Origin: Phoronis australis
Taxonomy: Eukaryota > Phoronida > Phoronidae
Reading direction: 5' to 3'
NCBI GenBank assembly: GCA_002633005.1
Contig: NMRA01000510.1
Span: 63,438 to 127,437, forward strand
DNA: 64,000 bases
Shown here one piece after another: positions 45,701 to 56,622 of the stretch. Position numbers and translations under genes: made by a program. The notes below the pieces were generated by a model, which saw only the letters and a program-made list of their open reading frames with translations, was not told where the DNA came from and did no database searches. Each line of letters begins with the position of its first letter. The stretch's first letter is position 1.

Positions 45701-47202
45701 TACCAGACTAAAAAAGTGGTGACCCTGAAAACATCGCTGCCAAAGGAAGACTTTTAAGTGTAAACATATAGCCAAGTAAATTGCATTAGTAACAGGATTG
45801 AGTTCTAACTTAATTTCAAAATGAAAGGATCAACGAACATCAAAAAGTGTCAAAGTTCGTTAATCAGGTAAGCCCGTTGAACTCTATGGTTTTCAATATA
45901 ATTTCACTCAAAACTTAGATCCAACTCCCGGGCTTAACTACAGGGAGTCCAGGGGCGGTTCCATGATTTTGAGTGGGGGAGGGGGGGGGGGTAAGNATTT
46001 GCACCCCTGATCTACCAAATGGAATGTGGGAAAATCTTGGGGGGGGCTTGGCCACCCTCTAAATCCGCCACTGGAGTCATCCCTAGAAAATAACTCGCAA
46101 GTATTTCTTTACTGTTTATTGATGACAGCAAACTACGAATGATCGTAATCTGAAAGAACAGAGACAGGGGATAAATAATAGGTCGCTGATAAGTGACCTG
46201 TGATTATAATAGGTTAACAATGCTAGATGTGCCAAGGCTACAATAAATGAAGGAATCTTACCGCTAATTAAACAATGGACTTAGAGACAACAGGAACATG
46301 GTGGCTAGGGCAAACAGCAAGCGCCATCTATATGTCATAATTCTCTAATCCCGTTGTTGCCCTGCTGTGTGTGAACTTGGAATCCTGCTTAACCTCAAGA
46401 TTAAGGCTTAAGCGGAAGTGAGTGTTGCGTGAACTAGAAACTGAATATTCTTTATAGCAAGAAGGGGAAATTTTTGTTCGCATTTGGCCTCGTGATCAAC
46501 CATTTTCTCCTTTAACGCAAATGTCGCTAAACCGGAGGAATATGTGAATAGCTAAATCCATTATTGTTTGGTGAAACTGATCGCCCGTGGTTGAAAAGGT
46601 TAAAATTGACTTTATTTTATTCAAATGTAACTTGATTTAGTGCAGTGCAAATTTTTATGAACATGAACTTGATTATTTGAGTGAACTTGCCAAGTTGCTT
46701 CTAGTATTCCAAGATCACGCAACACTCACTTGAGATTTAAGCTGGATTCCAAGTTCACGTACAGCAAAAATAGTCCCTGGCCTAACCCGGATGTTATCCG
46801 AAGAATAAAGTTTAGAATGGTTACGTAATAACTTAAACTGCATAATTTACCTGCAGCCTCTAACACGTCCTTGTCTATTTTATCAGTGAGTAAACAGAAT
46901 ATTGCATCAACTCCAGCTACACACTTTAACAATTCCTCTTCCTTTGGGGGAACATCACTATCACGCTGAATCAACTCGTACTCCATTTCTTGCAAACGTT
47001 TGATACCGGCTTCAGGTAGCGTTTTCCTAGTAACATAAATACGTCGTTTTGGCAAGGAAGACATATCTCTGACTTGCAGTCGTGTACCGTTGCGTTTGGC
47101 GAGTGGTCTTGTCTTGACAGAATATTTCTGGATATCAACAAACGAGCTAAACTTGCAGGTTTTTAGGAGGTTCCTGCTGGAAGCAAACGACCGGAAACTC
47201 AT
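42778..47202 (-). CDS. GRHPR: Glyoxylate/hydroxypyruvate reductase, copy B, with N-terminal extension (4 exons, 372 aa)
   Basis: Exons are 46851-47202, 45024-45194, 44451-44558 and 42778-43265, all joined in phase 1, at the same positions as in copy A; exons 2 and 3 even have identical lengths (171 and 108 bases). Motifs are GLGRIG, NSSRGG (catalytic Arg), [13 protein letters not shown] (Glu) and LPHIASA (His). Starting at the ATG at 47202 the product has about 46 extra residues rich in Arg, Ser and Lys with no acidic residue before an Asp at position 23, typical of a mitochondrial presequence; a second in-frame ATG ([14 protein letters not shown]) would give a protein without it. Dual targeting by alternative starts is therefore possible. 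Donors and acceptors are all GT-AG. Introns hold a hairpin (43530-43594) and a MITE (45950-46073). Confidence 0.95.
43530..43594. repeat. 65-base hairpin in GRHPR-B intron 3
   Basis: The arms CAAACATTTTTAAGT (43530-43544) and its exact complement (43580-43594) flank a 6x6 internal loop, a second 9-bp stem (TGCATGCCA/TGGCATGCA) and a 5-base loop. The size and shape resemble a microRNA precursor, but an AT-rich MITE remnant could look the same. Confidence 0.75.
45950..46073. mobile_element. 124-bp MITE with CAG(T/G)GGCGG ends
   Basis: The element begins CAGGGGCGG and ends CCGCCACTG and is flanked on both sides by GAGTC (45945-45949 and 46074-46078), a probable 5-bp target-site duplication. The inside is G-rich and contains the N at 45996. 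The termini suggest a hAT-type non-autonomous element. It lies in intron 1 of GRHPR copy B. Confidence 0.75.
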
Positions 47203-47669
47203 TGTTAATGGTAAAGTGAACTTTCCTGCATTCGATTTTTGTCTGTGTAAAATGCAACATTCGCGTTGTAACGTATTTCAGTTGTTTATCTTTGGACCGA
47301 AATTGTAGGGTTTAGACATCTGACACTGTGCTATTAAAGTTTCTGGTAGCTATTGCGTTCTTCATGTGTCGTTGGTAAAATAAGTCCTGTACAAAACATA
47401 CCCATTTCCGTTCACCAGGAGTGCGCTGAACTATGTCGACTTAGGTGCCCTTGAAAGTGGTAAAGAATTACGTGGATGCAGAGTCCTAAGTACGCATAGA
47501 ATGTAAGTCCGCAGTTGGTTCTCGTTTTTAAATGACAATTATTGTTAAATCCCATGCTACGATTTGAAGGAAACCAAACTAGACAAATTCAACCTAAATC
47601 CCTGGCTAAGTCTTAAGAGTAAGTGCAGCTCTCGGTGTGCAGGTTTGGTGACCTCGGCCTCGGGTCAGG
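47203..47669. other. GRHPR-B upstream region
   Basis: Presumed promoter and 5' UTR of GRHPR copy B. The 72-residue plus-strand frame here overlaps the gene's first exon antisense and is a shadow. No specific signal was identified. Confidence 0.3.
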
Positions 47670-48105
47670 ACTTCAGCCCAGTAGGCAATTACATCGCCCT
47701 GGATGCCGCAGCCATACAGGGGCGATAGTACATCCCCACAAAAAGTTACTCATTTCAAAATACAGGAAATAAAATCAAATGAAACATGCATATATGCACA
47801 TGGAGTTATAAACAACTCATACCTGAAGTCTGGAGACGATTCAGTCAAGATAATTTGAACATATCGATGGAAATCTGTCACGGTTTGCTCGAATTTCTCT
47901 TACCGGGTGCCATTTTGAGGAAGTTACGTGAAATCACCCATGTCGACGAATAAAAAGTCCAAGAGACACAAATCTTACACGCAAACGTCATGCGCTTCGC
48001 TCAGTCTCGTGCTAGCCTTTGCCTAGGCAATTACATCGCCCTTATGCTGCAGGCATACAGGGGCGATAATACATCCCCACAAAAAGTTACTCATTTCAAA
48101 ATACA
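47670..48105 (+). repeat. Direct repeat of an 80-base segment
   Basis: The block GGCAATTACATCGCCC...CATACAGGGGCGAT...ACATCCCCACAAAAAGTTAC appears at 47690-47770 and again at 48027-48105 with few differences. The second copy lies inside the larger repeat at 47880-48480. Confidence 0.75.
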
Positions 48106-48480
48106 GAGAGGCTACGTGTTGCCTAGCCTTTGCCTAACTCACATGACTCAGTCGACATACTTTGTGGTTATCGCGCATGTGGTGAAAAAGTTAACGGCAA
48201 TCAAAAAGTGGAGTTGGAACTCTTTGCCAAAGTCACCTTAATTCTCAAAACTAAACTTCATCGAAGATATGTATAGAAGTAGAAAGGACCAATGAAGAAA
48301 GTAAGCGCTTATTTTAAATGATAGTTGTAAGTGTGGAATGTATTTTTGACGAGGTGAAAACTCAAAATCAGTGGCCGGATTTGGCCTACCGCCCGTTTAA
48401 AATACATGTAACGAAATGCATACAGAAAGCAAATGTATTGTAGCCCCTAAATGGGCAACTGAGGGGCTACGTGTTGCCTA
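47880..48480 (+). repeat. Flanking direct repeat (family C), left copy
   Basis: Ordered blocks GGGTGCCATTTT, GGTGAAAAAGTTAAC, AAAAGTGGAGTTGGAA, AATGTATTTTTGACG, GTTTAAAATACA and ATTGTAGCCCCTAA reappear in the same order and strand at 50905-51375. This copy additionally carries the 80-base block described above. The copies flank a segment with the retroelement-like open frame. Confidence 0.75.
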
Positions 48481-48589
48481 CCAGCCCAGCAGCTCAGGCT
48501 GGCAGTGAATGCCGTAGGCATGTACAGGTGACGGTCCTGTAATATCATGGAGCTACTCAACCAATTTTCTTTTTCATTGATGTGATAAA

Positions 48590-49345
48590 GTATGGTAGCC
48601 TTGGTACAAAGCTGTACACTAAATATACAGCTGTGCGCGATGTGGGTAAAAAAGTGGTAAGATAAAATCTGACACAAAATTGGTGTCATTAAAAACTACT
48701 GTAACACTCTTCCTTGAGTAAATTAAATTTGTTAACGGTGTTGGAAAAAATGGCCTTGCACCGTTATTCTGCTGCTAAAGTTGTTGAGTTTTTGGCGCCA
48801 TGAAATATTGCGTCATCTATCGCCCAGTTTCTTCTTTTGCAGATTCTTTTATCAATCTTCTTCTCCGAGGTTGTGTAGATATCACAACAAATTATTGAAA
48901 CTGGTTTCATTTAGTTATAAGTTTTTAGAATTTTGTTACCGAAAAACCAAATTTTAAAAGAAATTTTGCTGCTACCAAGCTATCATCATTTCCCGAGAGA
49001 TCTCGCGAAAATTTAGGAAATGGCGCGTGCACATGTCATGAGCATACTGTTTTCAAAACGACGATATAACTTTTCTTTGTTAGAAAAGGCGAAGGATTAC
49101 GCAAGAAAATGACGTTTATCAGATTGTTTTCCACTTAAACGGCTGTAACGGGCAATGTGAGTGTCGTTTGATTCCCAGATTCTAAATGCACCCCGTCAGG
49201 TCTTTAGCTAGATACATGTTGATACAGGTTTCACGACAAGGTGGCAAGCAGAATTGCCCAGGCTGTTTTGGCAATTTCGGGGTCTATGGAAGAAAAACAC
49301 TCATTGGTACCTAGCTGTATTTTGACGATAGTCTTCATACAGCTA
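48590..49345 (-). mobile_element. Dispersed repeat family B, inverted copy
   Basis: This is the reverse-complement relative of 18500-19495: it runs from CCTTGGTACAAAGCTGTACA through AAATTTAGGAAATGGCGCG and CATACTGTTTTCAAAACGACG to CAATTTCGGGGTCTATGG and GTATTTTGACGATAGTC. It lacks the hairpin-bearing central segment of the other copy. Confidence 0.7.
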
Positions 49346-49668
49346 GCTGGCTGGCTAACTATATGGAAACAGTTAGGAATCATCATTAAGCAAAATATTG
49401 AAACTCAAAGTGTGCGTGAGACAGTTGTCTCGCCAGTCCGGTCATATAGCCTTACCCTGTAGGCCTAATGAGGGGCTCCACCTGTACCAGTTACCTCAGC
49501 AGTAGCTCTCAGGAAATCTGTTTTGGAGCAGTGTCTGACTGCAGGAATTACTTTCCACACATCTATGCATGTACTATGAAGCTGGTTGCAATGTATCTCG
49601 GTAACAACATTAATCGTGGACCAATTTTTGTGCTTCAAAATCGAAATTTGAAGGTTTTTCGCAATTAA

Positions 49669-50706
49669 GACAGATATGCAAAGCTGAGGCTGAGGCACAA
49701 GCAACTGATAGGAAGTGCTTGCCAGGGTAGGCAAGGACTGGGCTACAAGACCGGGAATCCAGCAAGGAAGAGACTTAAAAACCAAGACAGAGACAGAATA
49801 ATCAGAGAAGTTAGATTGTCAGAGAACGAAGGAAGGTATGCCCGAGCAGTTCAGATGGGTCAGCAGGGGGCGTGGACGAAGTGGGACAAAGTCTTGCAAA
49901 GGGAAATAAAGTGGGCGGACTTGTGGAAGATGTCGCCTTTGAAAGCAAAGTTTCTCATCAGATCTGTTTATGATGTACTGCCTACTCCCAGCAACCTTGC
50001 TATTTGGGGTCTTACTGACAACCCGAGCTGTATTCAGTGTGGACGCAGATGTTCTTTAGAACACATTCTGTCATCTTGCAGCGCGTCTTTGGCATCAGGA
50101 AAGTACACCTACCGGCACAACCAGGTACTGAAAGTTTTCGCAAGGGTGTTGGTTGACGAAGTCAAGAGTAAACCAAAGTCAAGAAGCCACCGGATCGAAT
50201 TTATCAGTTTCAGAAGAAGTGGCGATGAGGCAAGTAAGAAGAAGTCACCAGCGCAGAAAGGCATCCTTCACACAGCCAACGACTGGAAATTGTGGGTTGA
50301 TCTTGCCGGTCACCAGTCATCCTTCCCACAGCACATTGTCCAGACTACCCAGCGCCCTGACTTGATTCTTTATTCGGATAGTTCCCACCAGATCATCCTG
50401 ATCGAGCTCACCATTCCGTGGGAGAGTAGGGTAGAAGAGGCACACGAGCGGAAGAACCTGAAATATACTGATCTGAGGAGTGACTGCCACGTTAACGGCT
50501 GGAGGTGTTGGAGTTTTTCCGTGGAGGTTGGTTGCCGTGGTTTTCCGGCCAGCTCGGTTACTGCTATGGCAAGGTCTCTGGGCGTCTCTGCGACAGGAAA
50601 GAAGGTTCTTCTCCGCGATGTGGCCACCGAAGCTGAACAGGCATCTTGTTGGATATGGATGAAGCACCAACAGCAATACCATCAACAACCGTCAGGCAGA
50701 GCCTGA
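49669..50706 (+). mobile_element. Retroelement C-terminal fragment: zinc knuckle plus PD-(D/E)XK-like domain
   Basis: One open frame of 345 codons starts right after a TAA at 49666-49668 and ends at TGA 50704-50706; no ATG need be its true start, as it looks like the 3' piece of a longer polyprotein. Counting from the codon at 49816, residues 72-88 form a C-x2-C-x7-H-x4-C zinc motif (CIQCGRRCSLEHILSSC), as found after reverse transcriptases, followed by KYTYRHNQVLKVFARVL. Residues 180-203 read RPDLI...LIELTIPWE, with PD, E-x-T and downstream Lys, in the pattern of restriction-like endonucleases. The reverse transcriptase part itself is not present. It is uninterrupted, so either recently inserted or maintained. 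Confidence 0.7.
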
Positions 50707-50904
50707 TCAACTCTGTTGTCCCGCCTACTAGAGATGGTCTTGGTTTAGGGACGAAACCATTAAGGACAGTAGGAGACCAACTGAAGATGACGGTTGAGCA
50801 CAGTTCCATCAAATGTTTAAAGTAAGCACAAACTTTTAAACAAGGGGAGCTGTCTGTTTACAGTGAATCCATGACAATCTGTTGCTGTTCATTTGATTAT
50901 CTCT
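50707..50904. other. 3' flank of the retroelement fragment
   Basis: No gene is seen. The sequence continues directly after the stop codon and may be the element's 3' untranslated part. Confidence 0.3.
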
Positions 50905-51375
50905 ATCTGGGTGCCATTTTTAGGAACTTACGTGAAATAACGCCTGTTGGTGAACAAAACGTCCAAGGGACATAAATTTTACCTGATATCTTCCCATTCC
51001 AGTTTGAAAGTGTCATGCACCACGTCACGCGTCTCGCGCTAGCTTTTGCCTTACTCGCGTGTGGTTATCGCGCGCGTGGTGAAAAAGTTAACCGTATTCA
51101 AAAAAGTGGAGTTGGAATTCTTCGCCAAAGTCACCTTATTTCTCATAGCTGTGCTTAGTCGAAGATATGTGTAGAAGCAGAAAAAATCACTAAAGAATGT
51201 AAGCGCCTTTTTAAGTGTAGAATGTATTTTTGACGTGGTGAAAGCACTTAATTATTCAGTGAGTGGAATTCGCCTTCCTCCTGTTTAAAATACACAGGAT
51301 GAAATTAGTGCTGAAAGCAATGATAAGTATTGTAGCCCCTAACCAGCCAACCGAGGGACTACGTGTTGCCTAAGA
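50905..51375 (+). repeat. Flanking direct repeat (family C), right copy
   Basis: Same blocks and order as 47880-48480, ending with ATTGTAGCCCCTAACC and CTACGTGTTGCCTAAG. The two copies lie about 3 kb apart on the same strand around the repeat B copy and the retroelement fragment. Confidence 0.75.
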
Positions 51376-52105
51376 CTGCTTGAGTAGTCGGGCTCGACTA
51401 AAGACAGCCACATAGATTTTGTTTATATCACACTGGCAGAAAACTGCAAGGTGACACACATGCCCTCTCAAGTTGACAAATGAATCATTTCACAGCAAAA
51501 CAAGCAGTCATGAATGATGCAAACAATACTTCCCCTGGTGTAACCCCAAGGTTCCATAATTTTTATATACTAAAACTATTTTGAATCTGAAAGTTGAATT
51601 ACCTTTCACAGCAATGAAAATGTCATGTTAATCAGACACATAAATATTCTCTTAGTACTCGAATAGTATGTAACCACTTGCTGTATTGGAAGTAATACCG
51701 GGGTATATTAGCAGAGTTGGGAGACCTGGGTGAACTTTTCGTTTTCCTGTAGCTTTATATTAGGATTGCTGGAGCAAAATTTGTCAGAACGTTTCAATTG
51801 CTCAGTAGCAGCAGTAAGTAGGAATATATTTACCTGGGCAAATCTACAGTCAAGCTGACTGGTGACTAACTCAAAGTGTTCTTCATAGTCTTTAAAACCC
51901 TAGTTGGAATAGCTTCGCATGGCTCAATGACTATTGTATCGTCACTGTAGATTGGCTCAATATCAGATGTAGCTGTTACTAAACTGACTTACTGGAACAA
52001 TTAAGGAGGCAGTGTGATGGCTGATAAAAGATTTTAATTAATAAGATACTCAGTGAAAAGGTTTCAAAACTGAACATCCCTGGCCTCTCAGGGCTCGACG
52101 CTATT
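51376..52105. other. Intergenic, nothing seen
   Basis: AT-rich sequence without a supported exon or clear repeat on either strand. Confidence 0.4.
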
Positions 52106-52310
52106 CAAATCACCAGGTCGCATTTTGCGACCCAGCCAAAATCCCTGGTTGCATTTTCAAAATCCAGCTCGCATTCATAAATGCCAGGTCGCAAAATTTT
52201 CCCGCCATTTTTACGCGTCAAAATTGATTTTTAGATCATTGAGAAAATGTTTAGATTATGTTCTTACCTGCAGCGTTAAATACTCAATATTCCAGGTCGC
52301 AAAATTGAGT
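52106..52310 (+). repeat. Cluster of CCAGGTCGCAAAAT-like words
   Basis: CCAGGTCGCA followed by A/T-rich sequence, or a close variant, occurs at about 52111, 52138, 52161, 52183 and 52294. The 71-residue frame across it is a by-product. It is a degenerate satellite-like patch upstream of the ASB-like gene. Confidence 0.55.
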
Positions 52311-52747
52311 TCGTTCATGCAGGTACGGCCAGTGAGATAAATATAACTAGATATATATAGCTCATTGGGTACGGCGTTACTGTTCTTCACGACCGCCATT
52401 GAAAGGCTCTAGAGCGCAAGGCAAGTTGCGGACGTGAAAGTTGAATCCGTGCTCTCTGACACGTGCATTCGAGTAGCTATGTTTGCGATGTGAAAAGGGA
52501 GAAAATACCCGTTGAAAAAGTATCCTGGATGTTGCTAGGTCTGACCTGCTACTGGCTGTCATCAAAGTCGTTAAAGATTTAAAGTAACTCAGAGTGCAAA
52601 TTCCTTCCACTTTTTGTTCGCAGCCCAAATTTTGCAACTTAACTTGACGTTTGAAAGACATCTGTTGAAAAAAATCTGTGATACGATGCCCTAACCTATT
52701 GACGTATTTGGATGCGCGGGAACAATTCAGTGCAGTTCACAGCAAAA

Positions 52748-54887
52748 ATGTGGTACTTATGCGGTTTACGTACTCAACAATTAGTTTTCCATGAATTGAA
52801 TAGCCTCAAAATAATTCCCGACTCGGTTCGGGTTTCCATCGGGTAATTCGAGTTTTGCTCCTCAATACCTTCCAAGTACGGGAAAATAGGTCAGTCACAA
52901 AACGACACGCCTGTCACTAGTGTTAACATTCTTTCAGAGGTACTATGAAACAAAGCCACGCTGCTTTGATGGCTGCATGAAACTAATAAACTGTGGCATG
53001 CAAACTCAATTCATGCATGAGACTGGCTTGAAGCAATGTAACTGTCAAGTCTTCCCAGGCAAAAATCATTTCTCTGAGTATGGAACAAGATTAGATTGAT
53101 TTTATATATTAGATAAGAGACAAACACGACAGTTTACAGAAGGCTCAGGTTTATTGCCAGTTTAGGTTTTAAAGATGTTTTATGATATATAATTTTAATA
53201 ACCCGTCTTTATTTTTGTAGGTCATTTCTTTTAACGTGTGTTGAAGAAAGTGACACCGAAGGTTTGAAGAGTTGGTTTGAAAGGCACAGTTCATGCATAG
53301 ACAACAATGATTATGGCAATGCACTTCTCTTTGCTGCTGAAAACAACAGAGTGGATTGCTTGTCTATATTACTTCAACACAGTAACCCTGCCATGTGCAG
53401 CGATGTGAGAAGAGTGGCTTTGAAACGTGCCCTCCTAAAGGGCTTCAAAGATGCAGCACGGCTGTTGATTATGACATGCAAATGCCAGAAAAATGATGGG
53501 TTGATGTGTGCCAACAGTACCCTACCACTGGCTGTTAAAATGGGAATGACAGATGTTGTTAACGAGTTAATTCAGGCAGGTATGCACAACATGTAAGGTA
53601 AATAATTATTTAAAATATTCACCCTCTCTCTTCTAAATGCCCAACGGAGTGTAATTTTGATAATTACCAAATATTATGCTATATTTTAGTAAAGGATAAC
53701 ATTAAAAATTTAATTACATTTAGCTCCTAACTTTACACTGATCCCTATAGGCCGTGAATCATTTGGATCTAATTTGGCACTTGATCTACAGTCAGTTAAA
53801 TCTTCGAAATGAACTCAATTTCTTGATTGCTGTTTTAGGTGCAGAGCCAAAAACTGATCAACTTATAGAAGGAAGACCTTGCCTGTATGTTGCAGTGAGC
53901 CAAGGAAACACAGAAATGGTATCATTTCTTCTCAAGGCAGGGTGCAAGCCTTGTTGGGCTGAACCATCTGAACTGGTCGAAGCTTCTAGCAATAATTACT
54001 TAGAAATTATGAAGCTCTTGCTGGATGCTGGAACAGCAAAACACAGCCAACATGAGGCACTGCACGTAGCTTGTAAGAGGAATAATGTGGAAGCCGTAAA
54101 GGTTCTCCTCAATCACGGACTCCATGTGAATACTCCAGTGTATGGTTTGTATCCACTTCATATTGCTGCAAGTCAAGCATCTGTTTCACTGGTATCAACA
54201 TTTCTGAAGTATGGTGCTGATGTCAATCAACTCGATATGCATGTACGACCTGCGCTGTATCACTGCTGTGTGAATTGTGGGGTGAAGTCTAATGTGCTTC
54301 AGATTACAAAAATTTTGCTCAATGCTGGTGCTAATCCCAATTTAGGCGATCCTACTCCACTGTTTCTGGCCTGCTTAAAAAAAGATTTCCAACTCGTGAA
54401 ATTGTTGGTGAATAGTGGAGCCTGTGCTTCAGTGCCATCTTACCGAGATCTCGGTCTCACACCCTTGACACTATCAATACTTAAAGGGTTAAAAGACATC
54501 ACCAGGCTGTTGATATGCACTTGTTGTGTCCAGGATTTTGATATCAGATTCCTGCACCATTCACCGCCAAAACTGTCCATTTATCCAATGCCATATGTGG
54601 GAATCGGTCACCATAGCTTTAAGACTTTGAAAGTACTAGTAGCAAGCGGTGGCCGCCTGGTGAACAGAAAGTTCCTTCCCCAGCTCATGCTGGAATTTCA
54701 GAAGTATCCAGAGTTAGTAAATTGGTTAAGCGAAGAAATGCACACCCCCCAGTCTCTCCAGCTTCTCTGCAGACGTACGATCAATCGCAGCCTTGGGCAT
54801 GGAGGTGTTCGCAAGGTGACCAGACTGAACTTGCCAAAACTTCTCCAAGAGTACCTGCAGTTTTCGGATTTGAGCGACATTCACTAG
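52748..54887 (+). CDS. Ankyrin repeat and SOCS box protein (ASB-like), 3 exons, about 500 aa
   Basis: ASB proteins are substrate receptors of Elongin BC-Cullin5 ubiquitin ligases. The secure exons are 53221-53579 (acceptor TTTTTGTAG) and 53839-54887 (ends TAG), joined in phase 1. Ankyrin-type units are visible throughout, for example NALLFAAENNRVDCLSILLQ, PCLYVAVSQGNTEMVSFLLK, EALHVACKRNNVEAVKVLLN, YPLHIAASQASVSLVSTFLK and TPLFLACLKKDFQLVKLLVN. The last 45 residues form a SOCS box: SLQLLCRRTINRSLG is the Elongin BC box and LNLPKLLQEYLQ the Cullin5-box part. The likeliest first exon is 52748-52842 (MWYLCGLRT..., donor GG|GTAATT), which restores the phase exactly, but this exon is inferred and less certain. 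The total would be 500 residues. I cannot say which vertebrate ASB is closest. The gene converges on NEK1. Confidence 0.85.
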
Positions 54888-56622
54888 GGAACTACTAGTG
54901 CTAATTATCTTGCTGATGATATTGAAGTTAGTGGCTTGTTAAGACAATGGATTAAAAGAAACATTGCTATAAACATTTGGCTGTTACAGGATTGCAATAA
55001 TATATTAAGAAACTGGTATGGCCAAAATAAATGTGTTGATTCTCATCATGTGCTAATATCTATTCTTGTAATCTATCAGAGTCTATTCTCGTCTTGTTTC
55101 TTGTATTTCAGTTGTTATTGGTCATTAAATTGGAAAATCTACATGTTTAATCTAAGTATTTCATTGCCTTTGGTGCTTTTTAGTTGTGTAACTGATAATT
55201 GGAAGAGTGAACTCCAGTGGCAACATTTGTGGTTATTTACTTGTACCCTGAAGTCTAGTATCATGTGACAGAATAATCTGGTTGAGCATTCTGTTGTAAA
55301 CATGCTGGGATGGCATTTCTAGGCAGCTCAAGTGTTCATGCAAACTCTCCACACCTGGTTTGTATGAGTAATAATATAATGGAGATATAAGGTAATGCAA
55401 TTTATTGGTAGACAGTGATAATACTCAGTGATCACAGTGATCACAACGTTCAGCGTCATCTATAATTTACTCCTGTGACTTTAGATAAATATTTAATGCA
55501 GTAAGATTTCACTTTTTTCATACCATTGTCATTGTAGTGCGGGATGTTAAAGTTATGCTAGCAAATAAGTTTTAACACCACAAAATGCCCACGAATGAAA
55601 GGATTTGGATTTTGTCTTTGTCAACTCAACCCCTTTTGCTGAGAATGGATTGAAATTGGGTCAAGTGAAAGTTGCTTTCATGCTTTCACAATGATACAGG
55701 GTTGTTACTTGTAGGTGGAATGTTTGACACTGAGCTGCGATATTACAACTTGTCAGAAAAGAAATGTGTAAATAAAAACGCTTGTTTTGGCCATTAGGTA
55801 TGAAGCCTGCCTGTGGTGGTCTTGTACATGTTTCCATGTCTAAATGCTTCACCCTCGTGCTAATCATCAGTGCCAACATGTCTGTGCTTGTGAACATTGC
55901 AAAGAACGTAAAAATCTAATGTGCCATATTTGGTCTTCATTATATTTTGATCACATTTACATACATACAGTGTCAAATATACATGTGAACTGCTTTTGGT
56001 TACCTATTTTCTTAATATAAGAGAAAATGTTATCATTGCTTTTGATTTTTGCTTTTATGACACTTTCAAACATAAGCAGAACTGAATTGACAGCATATTT
56101 TAAACACTCGTCATTAGAGCATTATTGTCTAGCATTATTACTTATTGTTAACTCGCAAGGACAGCTTTATGTTTCCAAACATATCTTGTTCAATGGAACA
56201 AAAACTTGGCAAGCATTTATACAAAAACGTCAAAACTTTTTTGTAAAATTTCCACCAGCTTCAACTCTTGGCAGAAGACTAGGCCACACACATGTAGGTA
56301 GGCCACACACGTGTAGGTAGAGCAATTGAGAAAGTCCCAACTACAGTTCTTTCATCTCCTGAACCTAATCTCTAGTTGCTCTGTAAAGTTGTTCAAACAA
56401 ACCCTGCACAAAAGCCCTTAACTAAGTACAATATTCATGTCTAATTAGACACTACAAGAAAAACACCAGTATTTACAACCAATGAAATGACTTATATTAG
56501 TTCTCGGAATACTTAGCTGGCCTCAAAATCAAAAGGAAAACAGACACTCATTTATCACAAAAATCCAAATCGTACATTTCCAACTGCTCGGTGATCAACT
56601 TATCTCGAGCTTTCAGATTGTT
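54888..56622. other. Intergenic between convergent ASB-like gene and NEK1
   Basis: This holds the 3' UTRs of both genes. The frames of 110 and 97 residues at 54936-55268 and 56027-56320 are Leu/Ser/Phe-rich with no domain and look like chance. The duplicated word GTGATCACAGTGATCACA at 55429-55446 is a minor tandem repeat. Confidence 0.4.

Noticed and set aside
50153-50812. Several frames within the retroelement segment on both strands
   Set aside because: They are shadows of the long frame with the zinc and PD-(D/E)XK-like motifs.
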